Assembly: GCA_048013815.1 (NCBI GenBank)
Contig: CM106585.1
Span: forward strand, 14,632,001 to 14,696,000
Direction of reading: 5' to 3'
Length of the DNA: 64,000 bases
Source: Setoptus koraiensis
Taxonomy: Eukaryota; Arthropoda
Positions 11,617 to 21,734 of the stretch are shown here, piece by piece. Numbering within the stretch: the first letter of the stretch is position 1; the number at the start of each line of letters is the position of its first letter. A model generated the notes under the pieces. That model was not told the origin of the DNA and searched no databases. It was given only the letters and a program-made list of their open reading frames with translations. Position numbers and translations under genes: made by a program.

Positions 11617-12784
11617 ATGCACAGGATGAATCGCTGGGGTCAGTTGGCCTTCGCCACTTTGCTGTTAGCCGTCAGTTTGCTGAGCCTTGCCACCCCTATT
11701 CAGTGTCAACAGAATGGTAATAATCATTGTCTATTCCTCTTTTTGGATTCATCATCACGTCTAGTCTCTACACATTCTTTTGGTTACTTAAATAAGCTAT
11801 TAACCAAACACTGATCAGTCTATCATTTAGTCTATTCGGCAACATTCACAGGTCCTCCAAAGGTGCTGCCAATCACCACTGCCGAGAGCTACCCCGAGGG
11901 ATCGCGTGTCAATCTAGTTTGTTCGGTGTCTCACGGAGAAAGAAACGATCTCTCTTTTGCTTGGCACAAAAATTCAGAATTACTCGATTACAACAACTAC
12001 GCCACAAATGAGCGAAGATGGACCATAGACAATCTAGGAGAGGTCTCAATGTTGAGAATAAAATCGGCCGAAGCAAGAGATACGGGAAATTACACATGCA
12101 CGGCAAAGAATTTGCACGGAGTCGATTCAGCGACTGCTCAACTCATTATAAACGGTAATACACGCTTCTTACGAATGACCACAAATCACCGTAGTAACAC
12201 TTCCTTCTAAATTCATCATCATTATCGACAGCATCGCATAATTACTCATCATTATACTTGCGTATCATCATCATCTTTTTTTTTGTTGTTGCTGTTGTTG
12301 TTACCAAACAGTGGAGATGAAATGGACCAAAGAACCAAATTCAAATCTAGTGGTCGGCTTGAATCAAGAGATCGCCATTGATTGTGAAGCATCTGGTCAT
12401 CCAACACCGTCGATTGTTTGGATAAAACATAATGGGAAGACAGTTGGTAAAAGTAGGTTTAATTGGTGAATATAATTGATGACTGCCACCACCACCACCA
12501 CCACCACCGTTGCTATATTTTGCGCATCCAATGCGACTAACTATTTGTTGTTGTTGTTGTAACTGTTTATTTAAATTTAAATATATCCACTCGAAGACGG
12601 ACCAACAAACAGCACGGCCAAAGATATGAAAATAACAAGTTTATCTCAATCTACAAAGCTATTAATCAAGCACGCTAGTCATGATGATTCGGGATTGTAT
12701 GAATGCATAGCTCACAATGGATTGGATGGCGATCTTAGGAAGTACGTTGACGTTAAAGTTAGAGGTAAGTGCAAACAACATTAA
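11617..12784 (+). CDS. Dscam-like two-Ig-domain secreted protein or 5' cassette, copy 1
   Basis: Predicted exons are 11617-11716, 11852-12154, 12312-12446 and 12597-12764, the last reading on to a stop ending at 12784. All introns are phase 1 with GT-AG ends, as is usual for Ig exons. Exon 1 encodes a signal peptide ending near PIQCQQ. Exon 2 encodes one Ig domain: first Cys in VNLVCSV, Trp in FAWHK, second Cys in DTGNYTCTAKN. Exons 3-4 encode a second Ig domain: IDCEASG, IVWIKH, DSGLYECIAHNG. The sequence resembles the Ig7-Ig8 type region of Dscam, which in chelicerates is used as the variable N-terminal pair of shortened Dscam genes. After VKVR the sequence offers both a good donor (GTAAGT at 12765) and an in-frame stop seven codons on, with AATAAA at 12909. 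It may thus be a free secreted protein or a cassette spliced to distant constant exons. I see no such constant exons in the window. Confidence 0.72.
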
Positions 12785-12908
12785 GTGCAACAATACTAGC
12801 GGACCGCAGGTAAGATCAGTCGTAATAATACAAGTTAGGTCGCAATCATTTATCGTCCACATAAGCATTGTACTGTATATATACAAGTATTTGTTATTGT
12901 TATGCCAC

Positions 12909-12914
12909 AATAAA
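12909..12914 (+). terminator. Polyadenylation signal of Ig copy 1
   Basis: AATAAA 125 bases after the in-frame stop of the fourth exon. It is conserved at the same distance in copy 2. Confidence 0.55.
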
Positions 12915-12949
12915 GAGAAGAAAACACAATATCATTACTGACTGACTAG

Positions 12950-15288
12950 TGATAGTTCCTAGACGTTTTAATTGAATTTCATTTCTATTTTGAAATAAAG
13001 GCACCATCATTGAAGAATTCGATTAGTATTATTATCTTTGCTTGTTAGACACTCGCTTTTATACCTCGGTTTATGATAGAACCACACGTAGAGAGCGCAA
13101 TAAAATATGAGCCTATACATATAATTGGTGGGAAAAATGATATAAATCACTACAACTTGTCTAACTGTAAACAGGTAACTCTAATGGTGATTGTTGTTAG
13201 TTTATTCTATATATTAATCCGTCGCCGTACATATATTAGCTATCGTGATTGTAGAATGGGCACCCCCACCGAGATAATCTTATTGATATGGTCTCACAGT
13301 AGAGAATGTTGTCCTTGGTACTTTTCATCCGACTGTTTTCGAGTGTCTCTAAAAGCGCCAATTTTTCACTAGTCAGACACTGACTTGGCCATCTCACAAT
13401 CGAGAGGTAGACCAGGCTAAAAGTCTACGTGTTAAAGAGATGCGATCAATCCTCGACGCTCGTCCACTCCGTTAATCGATGATTGTCAATAGCAACTCTC
13501 AATAAATAGAATAGACCGCTTCTTTTAGAGTCACAATTTTTATTCTCTTGTTATTTTGTCATTATCTCTTGTGGTGATGCAAGAATAAACAATACGTACC
13601 ACAAGCAAGCAAGCAACCAAGTACAAGTTGTAGGAAGGAAACACTTCACGCTAGAGACACTTTATAACAATTTTCCATGAGTTATCTGTCTAGAGTTCAC
13701 ATGAATCAGACTGTCAAGACCAGACACAGTTGAGTATGCTCTCATATAGAAATGGCCAGACGCATAAATTGTTGAGATTAATGAGTTTATTCAGTTAGTT
13801 AGGCTGCTCAAATGAGTTGAACATCATCATGGTCTGAGAATTTGTGTCTAGTCAAGCTCGAACGAGATATACATGTTTGTCTTGAGCTCGGGTGGCCACT
13901 GCGATTAGTGGTGTCCCAGACTGAAACAAGTTTACGTTATCGAGTGAAGTTCAAGTTTGCTAGAGATGCCTCATTAAGACTTTTTCTTCTGCACTACTTA
14001 TCTCACCTTTATACAACTTTCACAACTGCTACTGTTCATCGGTAATTAATATTGTTGCTTGTAGTTTGAGAGTGTAGGCTAGGGTGCTGCTTGGATTTGA
14101 AACAAAATCAAGAATTTGGTCACTTTGCCTTAGTTGTGTTAACCAAGAAAAGAAGAGCCTTGATTACAGATCACCGTTAGATGGCAAGCACTTCCAAAGA
14201 GGATTTGGCCGGCTTCGTTTGGTAGTGAAAAGACGACCCATTGATAACGTCCGTATGTATACTTGGCACCGAAGTTTTTTTGGCATAGTTTCCACAGAGA
14301 AAGTGACTGACCTAATTGTGGAGTTGATGTCAAAGTTGTTTGTGTAATCATGGCATATATTACATGTACATGTATGATGAAATTTAAAGAATCAATGGCA
14401 AAAGTCTATATTTTGTTGATAACGACAAAACTTTTGAAAGATTGTTCATGTTGCTAATTTGTGAAAATGTCAAAGAAAGCAGCGATGCCATAATTCGTGA
14501 TGATAGCATATTACTCGCCTCTATGTTGTTATCACATTGGTTCTCTTAAGGGCTTTTACGGGGGTGCTGAGTGGTGGAATGAGGCAACTAATCTACTGAT
14601 TCAACCATTGTCTATTGTCATGCTTGAGACAGAATAGTAGAATCTTCTTACTTGGCTGGCAATGGAGGCGAACAAATTAAGTCCTGACTCACCTGAATGA
14701 CACTAGAAGCCTCTTAGGAGAAAACGAGCGCATGACAGGAGCGAGACAACGACAAAGATGAATTATATTGATATTATTCATGAGATTAGATAAGAGCGAC
14801 TGGTTTTTGATTATGCCAAGACCTTGATAGACTGACTGTTTCGCTTGCAGTTTGTTCGCGATCCGATGCACTTGACCTCAGTCAGATTTATGGTGAGATC
14901 AAATTATCAGCATGTTTCATTATTTCTGAAGAATCTTGCAGCCTTGTCACGGTGTACAAAAGACAAACGAGGCACAGAAACATAGAACGATGTTGAGATA
15001 CTTGAAAAGAAAAATGAAACTTTCGAATAGATTACGTCATTTATTTATAAACAAAGCACGGTTTGTAGACGCATGCGTACTTACATTGGAAAACCATCAC
15101 AACCATTGCAAATCAAAGCGAAACATGTGTTACAAAATGTCAATTTTCTAATAGGTCATCTCCAAGATTACATTTACATGGCGATTCGATAGATTAGAGA
15201 AAACGAAATCATGATACCTTGTATAGATAAGTGAAGTAACGGAATACTCGATATTAATTAAGAACCGCTAAAAATAGCCACAATAATA
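12950..15288. other. Spacer between the two Ig genes
   Basis: No convincing gene. Patches at 12950-13130, 14780-14840 and 14930-15150 can be aligned by eye with 16600-16740, 17080-17120 and 17170-17340 downstream of copy 2. The spacer therefore appears to be part of an older tandem duplication with a unit of about 3.65 kb, now much diverged. The promoter of copy 2 must lie near its 3' end. Confidence 0.5.
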
Positions 15289-16433
15289 ATGAACAGATCA
15301 AACATCTTCGCCGCCATCACTGTATTTGTGTCCATCGCGACAACATTGGTTCAAGGACAACAAAATGGTAATAATAGATTATTCTAATCATGTAATTGAT
15401 CTAGTCATATCTGGTCTAATTATTATCCCAAATCGAATGGCTCATGCCTTTTCGCCACCAACACTGATCAGTTTACGAAATAGTTTACTCGGCAACTTTT
15501 ACAGGACCACCTAAGGTATTACCAATAACCACGGCTGAGAGTTACCCAGAAGGATCGCGTGTCAATCTAGTATGTTCCGTATCGCATGGCGAAAGAAAAG
15601 ACCTTACATTGACCTGGTATAGAGATGCAGACATAATCGACGCAAATTATCCTCAAGATCAACGATGGTCAGTGGATAATCAAGGTGATTTGTCTGTGTT
15701 GAGAATAAAATCGGCCGAGGCAAGAGATACGGGAAATTACACTTGCACGGCAAAGAATTTGCACGGAGTCGATTCAGCGACTGCTCAACTCATTATAAAC
15801 GGTAATACACGCTTCTTACGAATGACCACAAATCACCGTAGTAACACTTCCTTCTAAATTCATCATCATTATCGACAGCATCGCATAATTACTCATCATT
15901 ATACTTGCGTATCATCATCATCTTTTTTTTTGTTGTTGCTGTTGTTGTTACCGAACAGTGGAGATGAAATGGACCAAAGAACCAAATTCAAATCTAGTGG
16001 TCGGCTTGAATCAAGAGATCGCCATTGATTGTGAGGCATCTGGTCATCCAACACCGTCGATTGTTTGGATAAAACATAATGGGAAGACAGTTGGTAAAAG
16101 TAGGTTTAATTGGTGAATATAATTGATGACTGCCACCACCACCACCACCACCGTTGCTATATTTTGCGCATCCAATGCGACTAACTATTTGTTGTTGTTG
16201 TTGTTGTAACTGTTTAAATTTAAATTTATATATACCCACTCGAAGACGGACCAACAAACAGCACGGCCAAAGATATGAAAATAACAAGTTTATCTCAATC
16301 TACAAAGCTATTAATCAAGCACGCTAGTCATGATGATTCGGGATTGTATGAATGCATAGCTCACAATGGATTGGATGGCGATCTTAGGAAGTACGTTGAC
16401 GTTAAAGTTAGAGGTAAGTGCAAACAACATTAA
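15289..16433 (+). CDS. Dscam-like two-Ig-domain secreted protein or 5' cassette, copy 2
   Basis: Predicted exons are 15289-15367, 15505-15801, 15959-16093 and 16246-16413, the last reading to a stop ending at 16433. Exon structure and phase-1 introns are the same as in copy 1. Exon 1 is a different signal peptide (MNRSNIFAAITVFVSIATTL) ending QGQQNG. The first half of the first Ig domain differs clearly from copy 1 (LTWYRDADIIDANYP in place of FAWHKNSELLDYNNY). From LRIKSAEARDTGNYTC onward, including introns and 3' flank, the two copies are nearly the same. It again has a donor-quality GTAAGT (16414) before the stop and an AATAAA at 16558. Likely a cell-recognition or humoral Ig protein related to chelicerate shortened Dscam; its role is inferred from family only. 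Confidence 0.72.
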
Positions 16434-16557
16434 GTGCAACAATACTAGCGGACCGCAGGTAAGATCAGTCGTAATAATACAAGTTAGGTCGCAATCATTT
16501 ATCGTCCACATAAGCATTGTACTGTATATATACAAGTATTTGTTATTGTTATGCCAC

Positions 16558-16563
16558 AATAAA
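16558..16563 (+). terminator. Polyadenylation signal of Ig copy 2
   Basis: AATAAA 125 bases after the in-frame stop, at the same relative position as in copy 1. Confidence 0.55.
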
Positions 16564-16599
16564 GAGAAGAAAACACAATATCATTACTGACTGACTAGT

Positions 16600-17460
16600 A
16601 GTGGTTCCTGAACAATTTTCCGAAGAATCTGATTAGAATTACCATCTTTGCTCATTAAACGTTACTCATTGCAACTTTTATACCTCGATTTATGTTCGAA
16701 CTACGCGCAGAGAGCTGAGTAGAGCATCGGCTTATCTATATGATGGGTGGGGAACAATCAACAACAAGATTCCGAAAATGTAAAATTTTGATCTATAACT
16801 GTCAAACAAGTCTCTACTATTTCGATTGAAACCAATACCAGAGTCGTTGAATTGTCTAACTCTTGGCCCCAGTCAAATTTCCAAAACTTTCGAAACTCCA
16901 TCGAATAAACTAATAAACTAACGATCCAAACTGCATCAACGACTTGAAAATTCATGCTTATCATGGAGGCACAATTGAGTTACAAATAAAATCTGTATTC
17001 AGCCGCAATAAGTGGCGACAGTTTTGCCTGCGAAAGGACTAAAACTAATAGAGATAAATTGACATTATTTGTACGCATAGTTGACCAGCCTCTAATTATG
17101 CTAAGATTCGATAGACTTGACGACAATATCAACAAATTCGTGTTGATGGTAAGAGATTTATCAACATTATCAGTCTTTTTTAAGAGCCTTGGTCATCACA
17201 GGGAAATCACAAGACAAGAGGGGACTTCAGAAATATTCAGAGACTGTGCAAAACTTCCGATAGATTACGTTACCAATTTATATATAAAGCCTGAGGAAGC
17301 ATGTATTCGGAAAGTTCAATTTTCTAGCTTTGTTTTATCCATATGTCCAGTCGTGATTGGAGGAGCAAGCAGGATTTTTTTTTGTCTGGGGCCCCTCCCT
17401 TTTGCTGGACTTTTCCATAGACTTTCAAAGCACAATTTTTAGTTTTATGACATCTCCGAT
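16600..17460. other. Intergenic spacer, duplicated relative of the 13-15 kb spacer
   Basis: No gene seen. Several patches are diverged copies of the spacer after Ig copy 1. A T9 run followed by GTCTGGGGCCCC lies near 17370. Confidence 0.5.
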
Positions 17461-17474
17461 AGAGCGGCGCTTGT

Positions 17475-17795
17475 TGCCTTTGCGCGGGATAGTGTTGCGG
17501 AGCGATCGCTCGCTCCGAGCTGGGCTTTTTCCTCCCGAGCGGGGCTTTTTCGCTCCGAGCGAAATTTGGTGAGAGGTCGAATTAGATCATTTTATTTAGA
17601 AAATCTTGTATTAAAAACATCGATCAATCGTTGGTGTTAATTGATTGATCTAATGTGACAATTTCATCAAACTTTACGAGTGCCATAAGTCACTTTCGGA
17701 GCGATCTTGGAGCGTAAAAGCCCCGCTCGGAGCGTAAAAGCTACGCTTGGAGCGAAAAAACCCCGCTTGGAGCAACACTCCACGCACGGGATTCT
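17475..17795. repeat. Foldback (long inverted repeat) element upstream of SETDB1
   Basis: Two arms of about 90 bases (about 17485-17560 and 17697-17785) are imperfect reverse complements. Each arm is built of two or three subunits of about 23 bases around the word GGAGCG(T/A)AAAAGCCCCGCT. Both arms carry AGTGTTGC at the outer edge. The middle 130 bases are AT-rich and hold a further inverted pair, TTAGATCA and TGATCTAA. The layout is that of a foldback-type MITE; I could not assign a superfamily or target duplication. It ends about 175 bases before the SETDB1 start codon. Confidence 0.65.
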
Positions 17796-17971
17796 ATTTC
17801 AAATCAGCCGCCGTGAGAAAAGGTGATCGATTCTCTCGTTTGGACTGCATTCAACCAGGACTAAACTCTATCTTGCAACGCTGGTAAAACAAAGTATTCG
17901 TACACCGGATAAACATTTGAAGTAATTATTATTATTGATAAATTACTAGTCTACGCCGAATAACAGCAAAA

Positions 17972-20911
17972 ATGACTAACAAGGCGCCCGATTTGGATGC
18001 CCTGGAGAATATGATCCGAAACATGCCAATTTGGACATCGTTGGAAACTCTCCTGAATGAATGCAGGGATTTGAAGCAACAAATGATTGATTTCTCAAAT
18101 AATACTCGCGAAACAAGATTGAAAATCGATTGTTTGCCGATGTTCAATGCATTCAGACGTGTCGACATTAGTAACAGAATCGAATTAAATCAAAATCGAG
18201 CAATAATACCTCTGCCGGCACAAGCGAGCTTCACGGAAGACAAAAAAACAAAACAACTACGTAGAGTACCCCTAGTTGAGGACATATGTGCTACGCCGGA
18301 GAAAATTCATGCACAGCAATTGGAGGAATCTAGAAAACAAAAATGTGCCTCTATATTATTTTTAGAACAGAAATTGAAGATAGGCGAAGTGGTGTTTGTT
18401 TGTGTCTCAAACAAGCCACACAAACCTTGGGTTACTGCCAGAATCACCCTCATATATCCTAGAAATGGCCAGTTCATTATTAGAGTGCAAACAGTCAACG
18501 AACCGTTCAAAACATTAAACGCCAACAAATATCGTGTGGCCAGAATACAGCCGCATGAAAACCATCTCAGACCAACTAAGCGTGTTATAGCGGGCCTCAC
18601 TGAATCCACCATGCTGTCGGGTATTATTGCTGAATTTCCTCACCAAACTAACAACAATAGATACTTGGTCTTTCTGGATAATGGCACAGCTCGCTATCAT
18701 CAGCCAAAGGAAGTTTTTCCTATTTTAGGCCAATCCAGATCACCTTGGAATGACATAATAACTGAGGACGAAGATAAAAGTCTTGCTAGTCATCTAAGAT
18801 CATATTTTGCCAAATGGCCCCAGAGGCGATTGTTCGTCATGTCAGTTGGAGAGAAAGTTGACGTCTGTTACAGAGGCAGAATTGTTGAAGCGGAAATCCT
18901 CGATATTGATGATTGCATCGTGAGGCTTTTATATCCCGATAATCGAGAGGAAACTGTGTACAGAGGTAGTTCGCGCTTTGCGTTCCGAAACAGATTGAAA
19001 GACGAATTGTTAAAAGATGAAGTTGACACTTCTAGGTTTGACCCCAGAATTAGAGAGTTTATAACCTTATACTCAGAAGCTGGATCTATTGCTCTCGGCG
19101 AACAACTAGACATGATTGTGTCCCGATTCATTGAAGACAAAGGTAATAACGGAATAGGTATATGTAGGCGTAATGTAGCAAAAAAGTGTACAACACAAGG
19201 AGCCAATGGCAAATCTAGATCCAGTCACGAGATCTGTGTGAAATTGACAGGCGTAACAATTGAGGATGAAAATGCCTGTGATGAAAACGCCCTCAATGAA
19301 GAAGAGTCCCACAAGAGATGCACCCCAGAATGTCTCAACGAGCCCCCAGAATTGGAAAACATACAAAAATTTCGTGACGCAAGCGTCCTCACAATACCCT
19401 CGATGCTTGGATGGTCACGCATCCTCAATCAATCAACTGATAAGACCAAGAAATCGTCAAAAGTAAAATATCAGATTATCTATAGATCACCCTGCGGTCG
19501 TAGTTTCAAATTTCCGTCCCAATTATGTAAATATATCAGAGATACTGGTTCACAAATGGACATCGATTACTTCACATTCGACATTGAGGTTCGGTTTCAG
19601 GGAAAACTTCCATTTGATACCACAGCGATGGCCAAGTATTTTGAACCTGATCTTTCTATGGTTGAGATCAATGGCAGATACAAAGCTCTCGAGAAAAAAC
19701 CTGTTAGCATTATAAACACAGTAAATCATGAGCGTCTACCGGAGGATTTCGAGTACAGAGCAGAAAGGTTCTTCCATCCAAATTTGCGAAGGAAAGGCTT
19801 TACATTCAATGAAGAATTCCGATCTTGTTGTGATTGTGAAGACAATTGTTCAACTAGGGCAGCCTGTGCATGCCAAAATCTGACAGAAGACTTCAATTGC
19901 AAGGGTCCGAAACGTGGGCAATTCGTCGATAGAATTCAGTATCGATATAAACGGATCTTCGAAAATGTCAAAACAGGTATATTTGAATGCAACCCGGATT
20001 GTAAATGTAACTCGAAATGTCCCAACAGAGTTGTGCAAAATGGTCTAAGATTCAGACTTCAAGTTTTCAAAACAATTGACAAAGGATGGGGTGTTAGAAC
20101 GCTCGACATCATACCCAAGGGTGCATTCGTGAGTACTTATTCTGCTGAAGTACTAGATGATGCTGATCAATATGGAGATAGTGATGTATATTATGCCGAT
20201 TTAGATTACATTACAGTATTAGAAGATGAAAAAGAGGGTTACGAGAGTGACGTAGACGATCCGGACAGCAGTGATGAATCCGTCGTGGTTGACAGGAGAA
20301 GCAACAAGGAGAAGGTTTCGCCTGAGAAAAGGAAGAATAACATTGACCCTGATAGTGAGGGCGAAATAAGTGACTTGAATGAGAATGAACTTGAAGAATT
20401 TAAACCGGATCAAGATGAACTATCCAGCTCTGGCACTGATAGTGACGACGAATTCCATGATGCTGAGGAAGGTGCCCGCGTTGACTATGACTACGCACCG
20501 AAAAATAAGGATAACGGAAAAAGAAAGCATCCGTCAGCTATACCCAAGTCCCGTTACCCCAAGCGACACAGGGCCGTTGTAAACAAGACCCATAAAGCTA
20601 AGAAAGAACCAGTAATATTCAAAAGAATCAAGACAATTTTGGGAACAAAAAATAACTATACATTAGATGCCAGGATGCAAGGGAATGTTGGCAGATTTTA
20701 TAACCATTGTTGTGAGCCTAACACCTTTGTTCAGAATGTTTTTATCGACACGCATGATCTCAGATTTCCCATAGTTGCTTTTTTCGCTAAGCGAAAAATC
20801 GACGCCATGGAAGAAATAACATGGAATTATCAATATAAATTGGGTAGTATACCTGGTCGCGAGCTCAGGTGCTATTGTGCAACAGATAGCTGCAAAGGGC
20901 GTATCCTATAG
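17972..20911 (+). CDS. SETDB1: Histone H3K9 methyltransferase, SETDB1/eggless type
   Basis: 979 aa in one exon. Tudor-like modules lie at about 135-335 (for example KIGEVVFVCVSNKPHKPWVTA and GEKVDVCYRGRIVEAEI). A methyl-CpG-binding-type domain is at about 470-545 (SMLGWSRIL ... CGRSFKFPSQLCKYI). The pre-SET cysteine cluster is at 618-690 (CCDCEDNCS, CNPDCKCNSKCPNR). The SET domain follows: SAM motif KGWGVRT near 704, the catalytic-core motif FYNHCCEPN at 909-917, and the post-SET CYCATDSCKG at the C-terminus. The SET domain is split by an acidic, charged insert at about 748-890, the 'bifurcated SET' hallmark of this family. It should trimethylate H3K9 in heterochromatin and transposon silencing. 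It is shorter than human SETDB1 (about 1290 aa), mainly at the N-terminus. The start is the first ATG of the frame, and AATAAA follows at 20956. Confidence 0.93.
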   Translation: MTNKAPDLDALENMIRNMPIWTSLETLLNECRDLKQQMIDFSNNTRETRLKIDCLPMFNAFRRVDISNRIELNQNRAIIPLPAQASFTEDKKTKQLRRVPLVEDICATPEKIHAQQLEESRKQKCASILFLEQKLKIGEVVFVCVSNKPHKPWVTARITLIYPRNGQFIIRVQTVNEPFKTLNANKYRVARIQPHENHLRPTKRVIAGLTESTMLSGIIAEFPHQTNNNRYLVFLDNGTARYHQPKEVFPILGQSRSPWNDIITEDEDKSLASHLRSYFAKWPQRRLFVMSVGEKVDVCYRGRIVEAEILDIDDCIVRLLYPDNREETVYRGSSRFAFRNRLKDELLKDEVDTSRFDPRIREFITLYSEAGSIALGEQLDMIVSRFIEDKGNNGIGICRRNVAKKCTTQGANGKSRSSHEICVKLTGVTIEDENACDENALNEEESHKRCTPECLNEPPELENIQKFRDASVLTIPSMLGWSRILNQSTDKTKKSSKVKYQIIYRSPCGRSFKFPSQLCKYIRDTGSQMDIDYFTFDIEVRFQGKLPFDTTAMAKYFEPDLSMVEINGRYKALEKKPVSIINTVNHERLPEDFEYRAERFFHPNLRRKGFTFNEEFRSCCDCEDNCSTRAACACQNLTEDFNCKGPKRGQFVDRIQYRYKRIFENVKTGIFECNPDCKCNSKCPNRVVQNGLRFRLQVFKTIDKGWGVRTLDIIPKGAFVSTYSAEVLDDADQYGDSDVYYADLDYITVLEDEKEGYESDVDDPDSSDESVVVDRRSNKEKVSPEKRKNNIDPDSEGEISDLNENELEEFKPDQDELSSSGTDSDDEFHDAEEGARVDYDYAPKNKDNGKRKHPSAIPKSRYPKRHRAVVNKTHKAKKEPVIFKRIKTILGTKNNYTLDARMQGNVGRFYNHCCEPNTFVQNVFIDTHDLRFPIVAFFAKRKIDAMEEITWNYQYKLGSIPGRELRCYCATDSCKGRIL

Positions 20912-20955
20912 AATCACAATTCATGTGTCTGGCTAGACACTTCTGACAGATTTTA

Positions 20956-20961
20956 AATAAA
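20956..20961 (+). terminator. Polyadenylation signal of SETDB1
   Basis: AATAAA 45 bases after the SETDB1 stop codon. Confidence 0.6.
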
Positions 20962-21089
20962 AACACCGGTTTAAGGAGAGTACAGTGAAAGCGGTCGAAC
21001 GGTCACAAATTTGGCACTGACGTTGGCTCAGATTTCGAAATAAACAAATAGGAACTTTATTGTATCATCACATATCATTCAAGTATGAG

Positions 21090-21302
21090 TTAAAAGACAG
21101 GACTTTCAAACAAGTTAGTTGCTCTCAGAAATATCTCACATAATTCTTCCTCACTCTCATCTACAATCATAGGCAGATGGCAACTCTTCTTGAAACCTGC
21201 ATTCTGCCAACATTTTTTAATATTTGACTTCTCAACTCTAAACCAAACCGTTGAAGATTTGGCCCATTCAACTGCTTTCACGTTACATTTCTGATTGAGA
21301 GC
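21090..21302 (-). pseudogene. C-terminal scrap of a pogo/Tigger-like (DDE_1) transposase
   Basis: The minus-strand frame reads IALNQKCNVKAVEWAKSS, then STVWFRVEKSNIKKCWQNAGF. This matches the C-terminal pattern of pogo/Tigger/Jerky transposases, in which an alanine/tryptophan stretch precedes 'TIRNCWxKAGF'. An acidic tail follows (DESEEELCEIF) and the frame ends at 21090. I could not find the DDE catalytic core or the DNA-binding domain upstream, so only the end of the gene remains. It lies tail-to-tail with SETDB1 and is not fused to it. A domesticated gene is less likely because nothing else of the protein is present. Confidence 0.45.
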
Positions 21303-21309
21303 AATCTAA

Positions 21310-21734
21310 AGAGATTAGTTTTTTAATAAGTTGTGACAGCATCTTGATGTGGCACTGCCGAATCTTTATTCTTGGCGCAACAAATTATAGAAATATCCCG
21401 AACGAAGGCCGAGGAATTTTAGAAGCTCCAGGCAGCAATAGATGTCACGTTTTTATTTTGTTCCTCTAGAACTGCACCTCATTTATACAAGTTATGCATC
21501 TACATGTATTCAAGTTGCCCATATCGATCAGCGTACCCGGTGTAACTAAAGTCAATTAGGTGACAAGATTCCTTATTATTCACCTAAATCATCTTTCATA
21601 AAATTCCCAACGCCATAACTCATACTAATAAAATTTTATTTGAGGTTCTTTATTGATATCTTAACGAAAATTATTTTCTATTTATACAACCGGATGGCAT
21701 CATCCGTCAAGAAATCCTCAGCATCACCTTATCT
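21310..21734. other. Intergenic, 3' side of the calcium channel gene
   Basis: AT-rich DNA with no gene seen. It should contain the 3' UTR of the minus-strand channel gene; TTTATT words (AATAAA on the minus strand) occur near 21640-21680. Confidence 0.4.
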
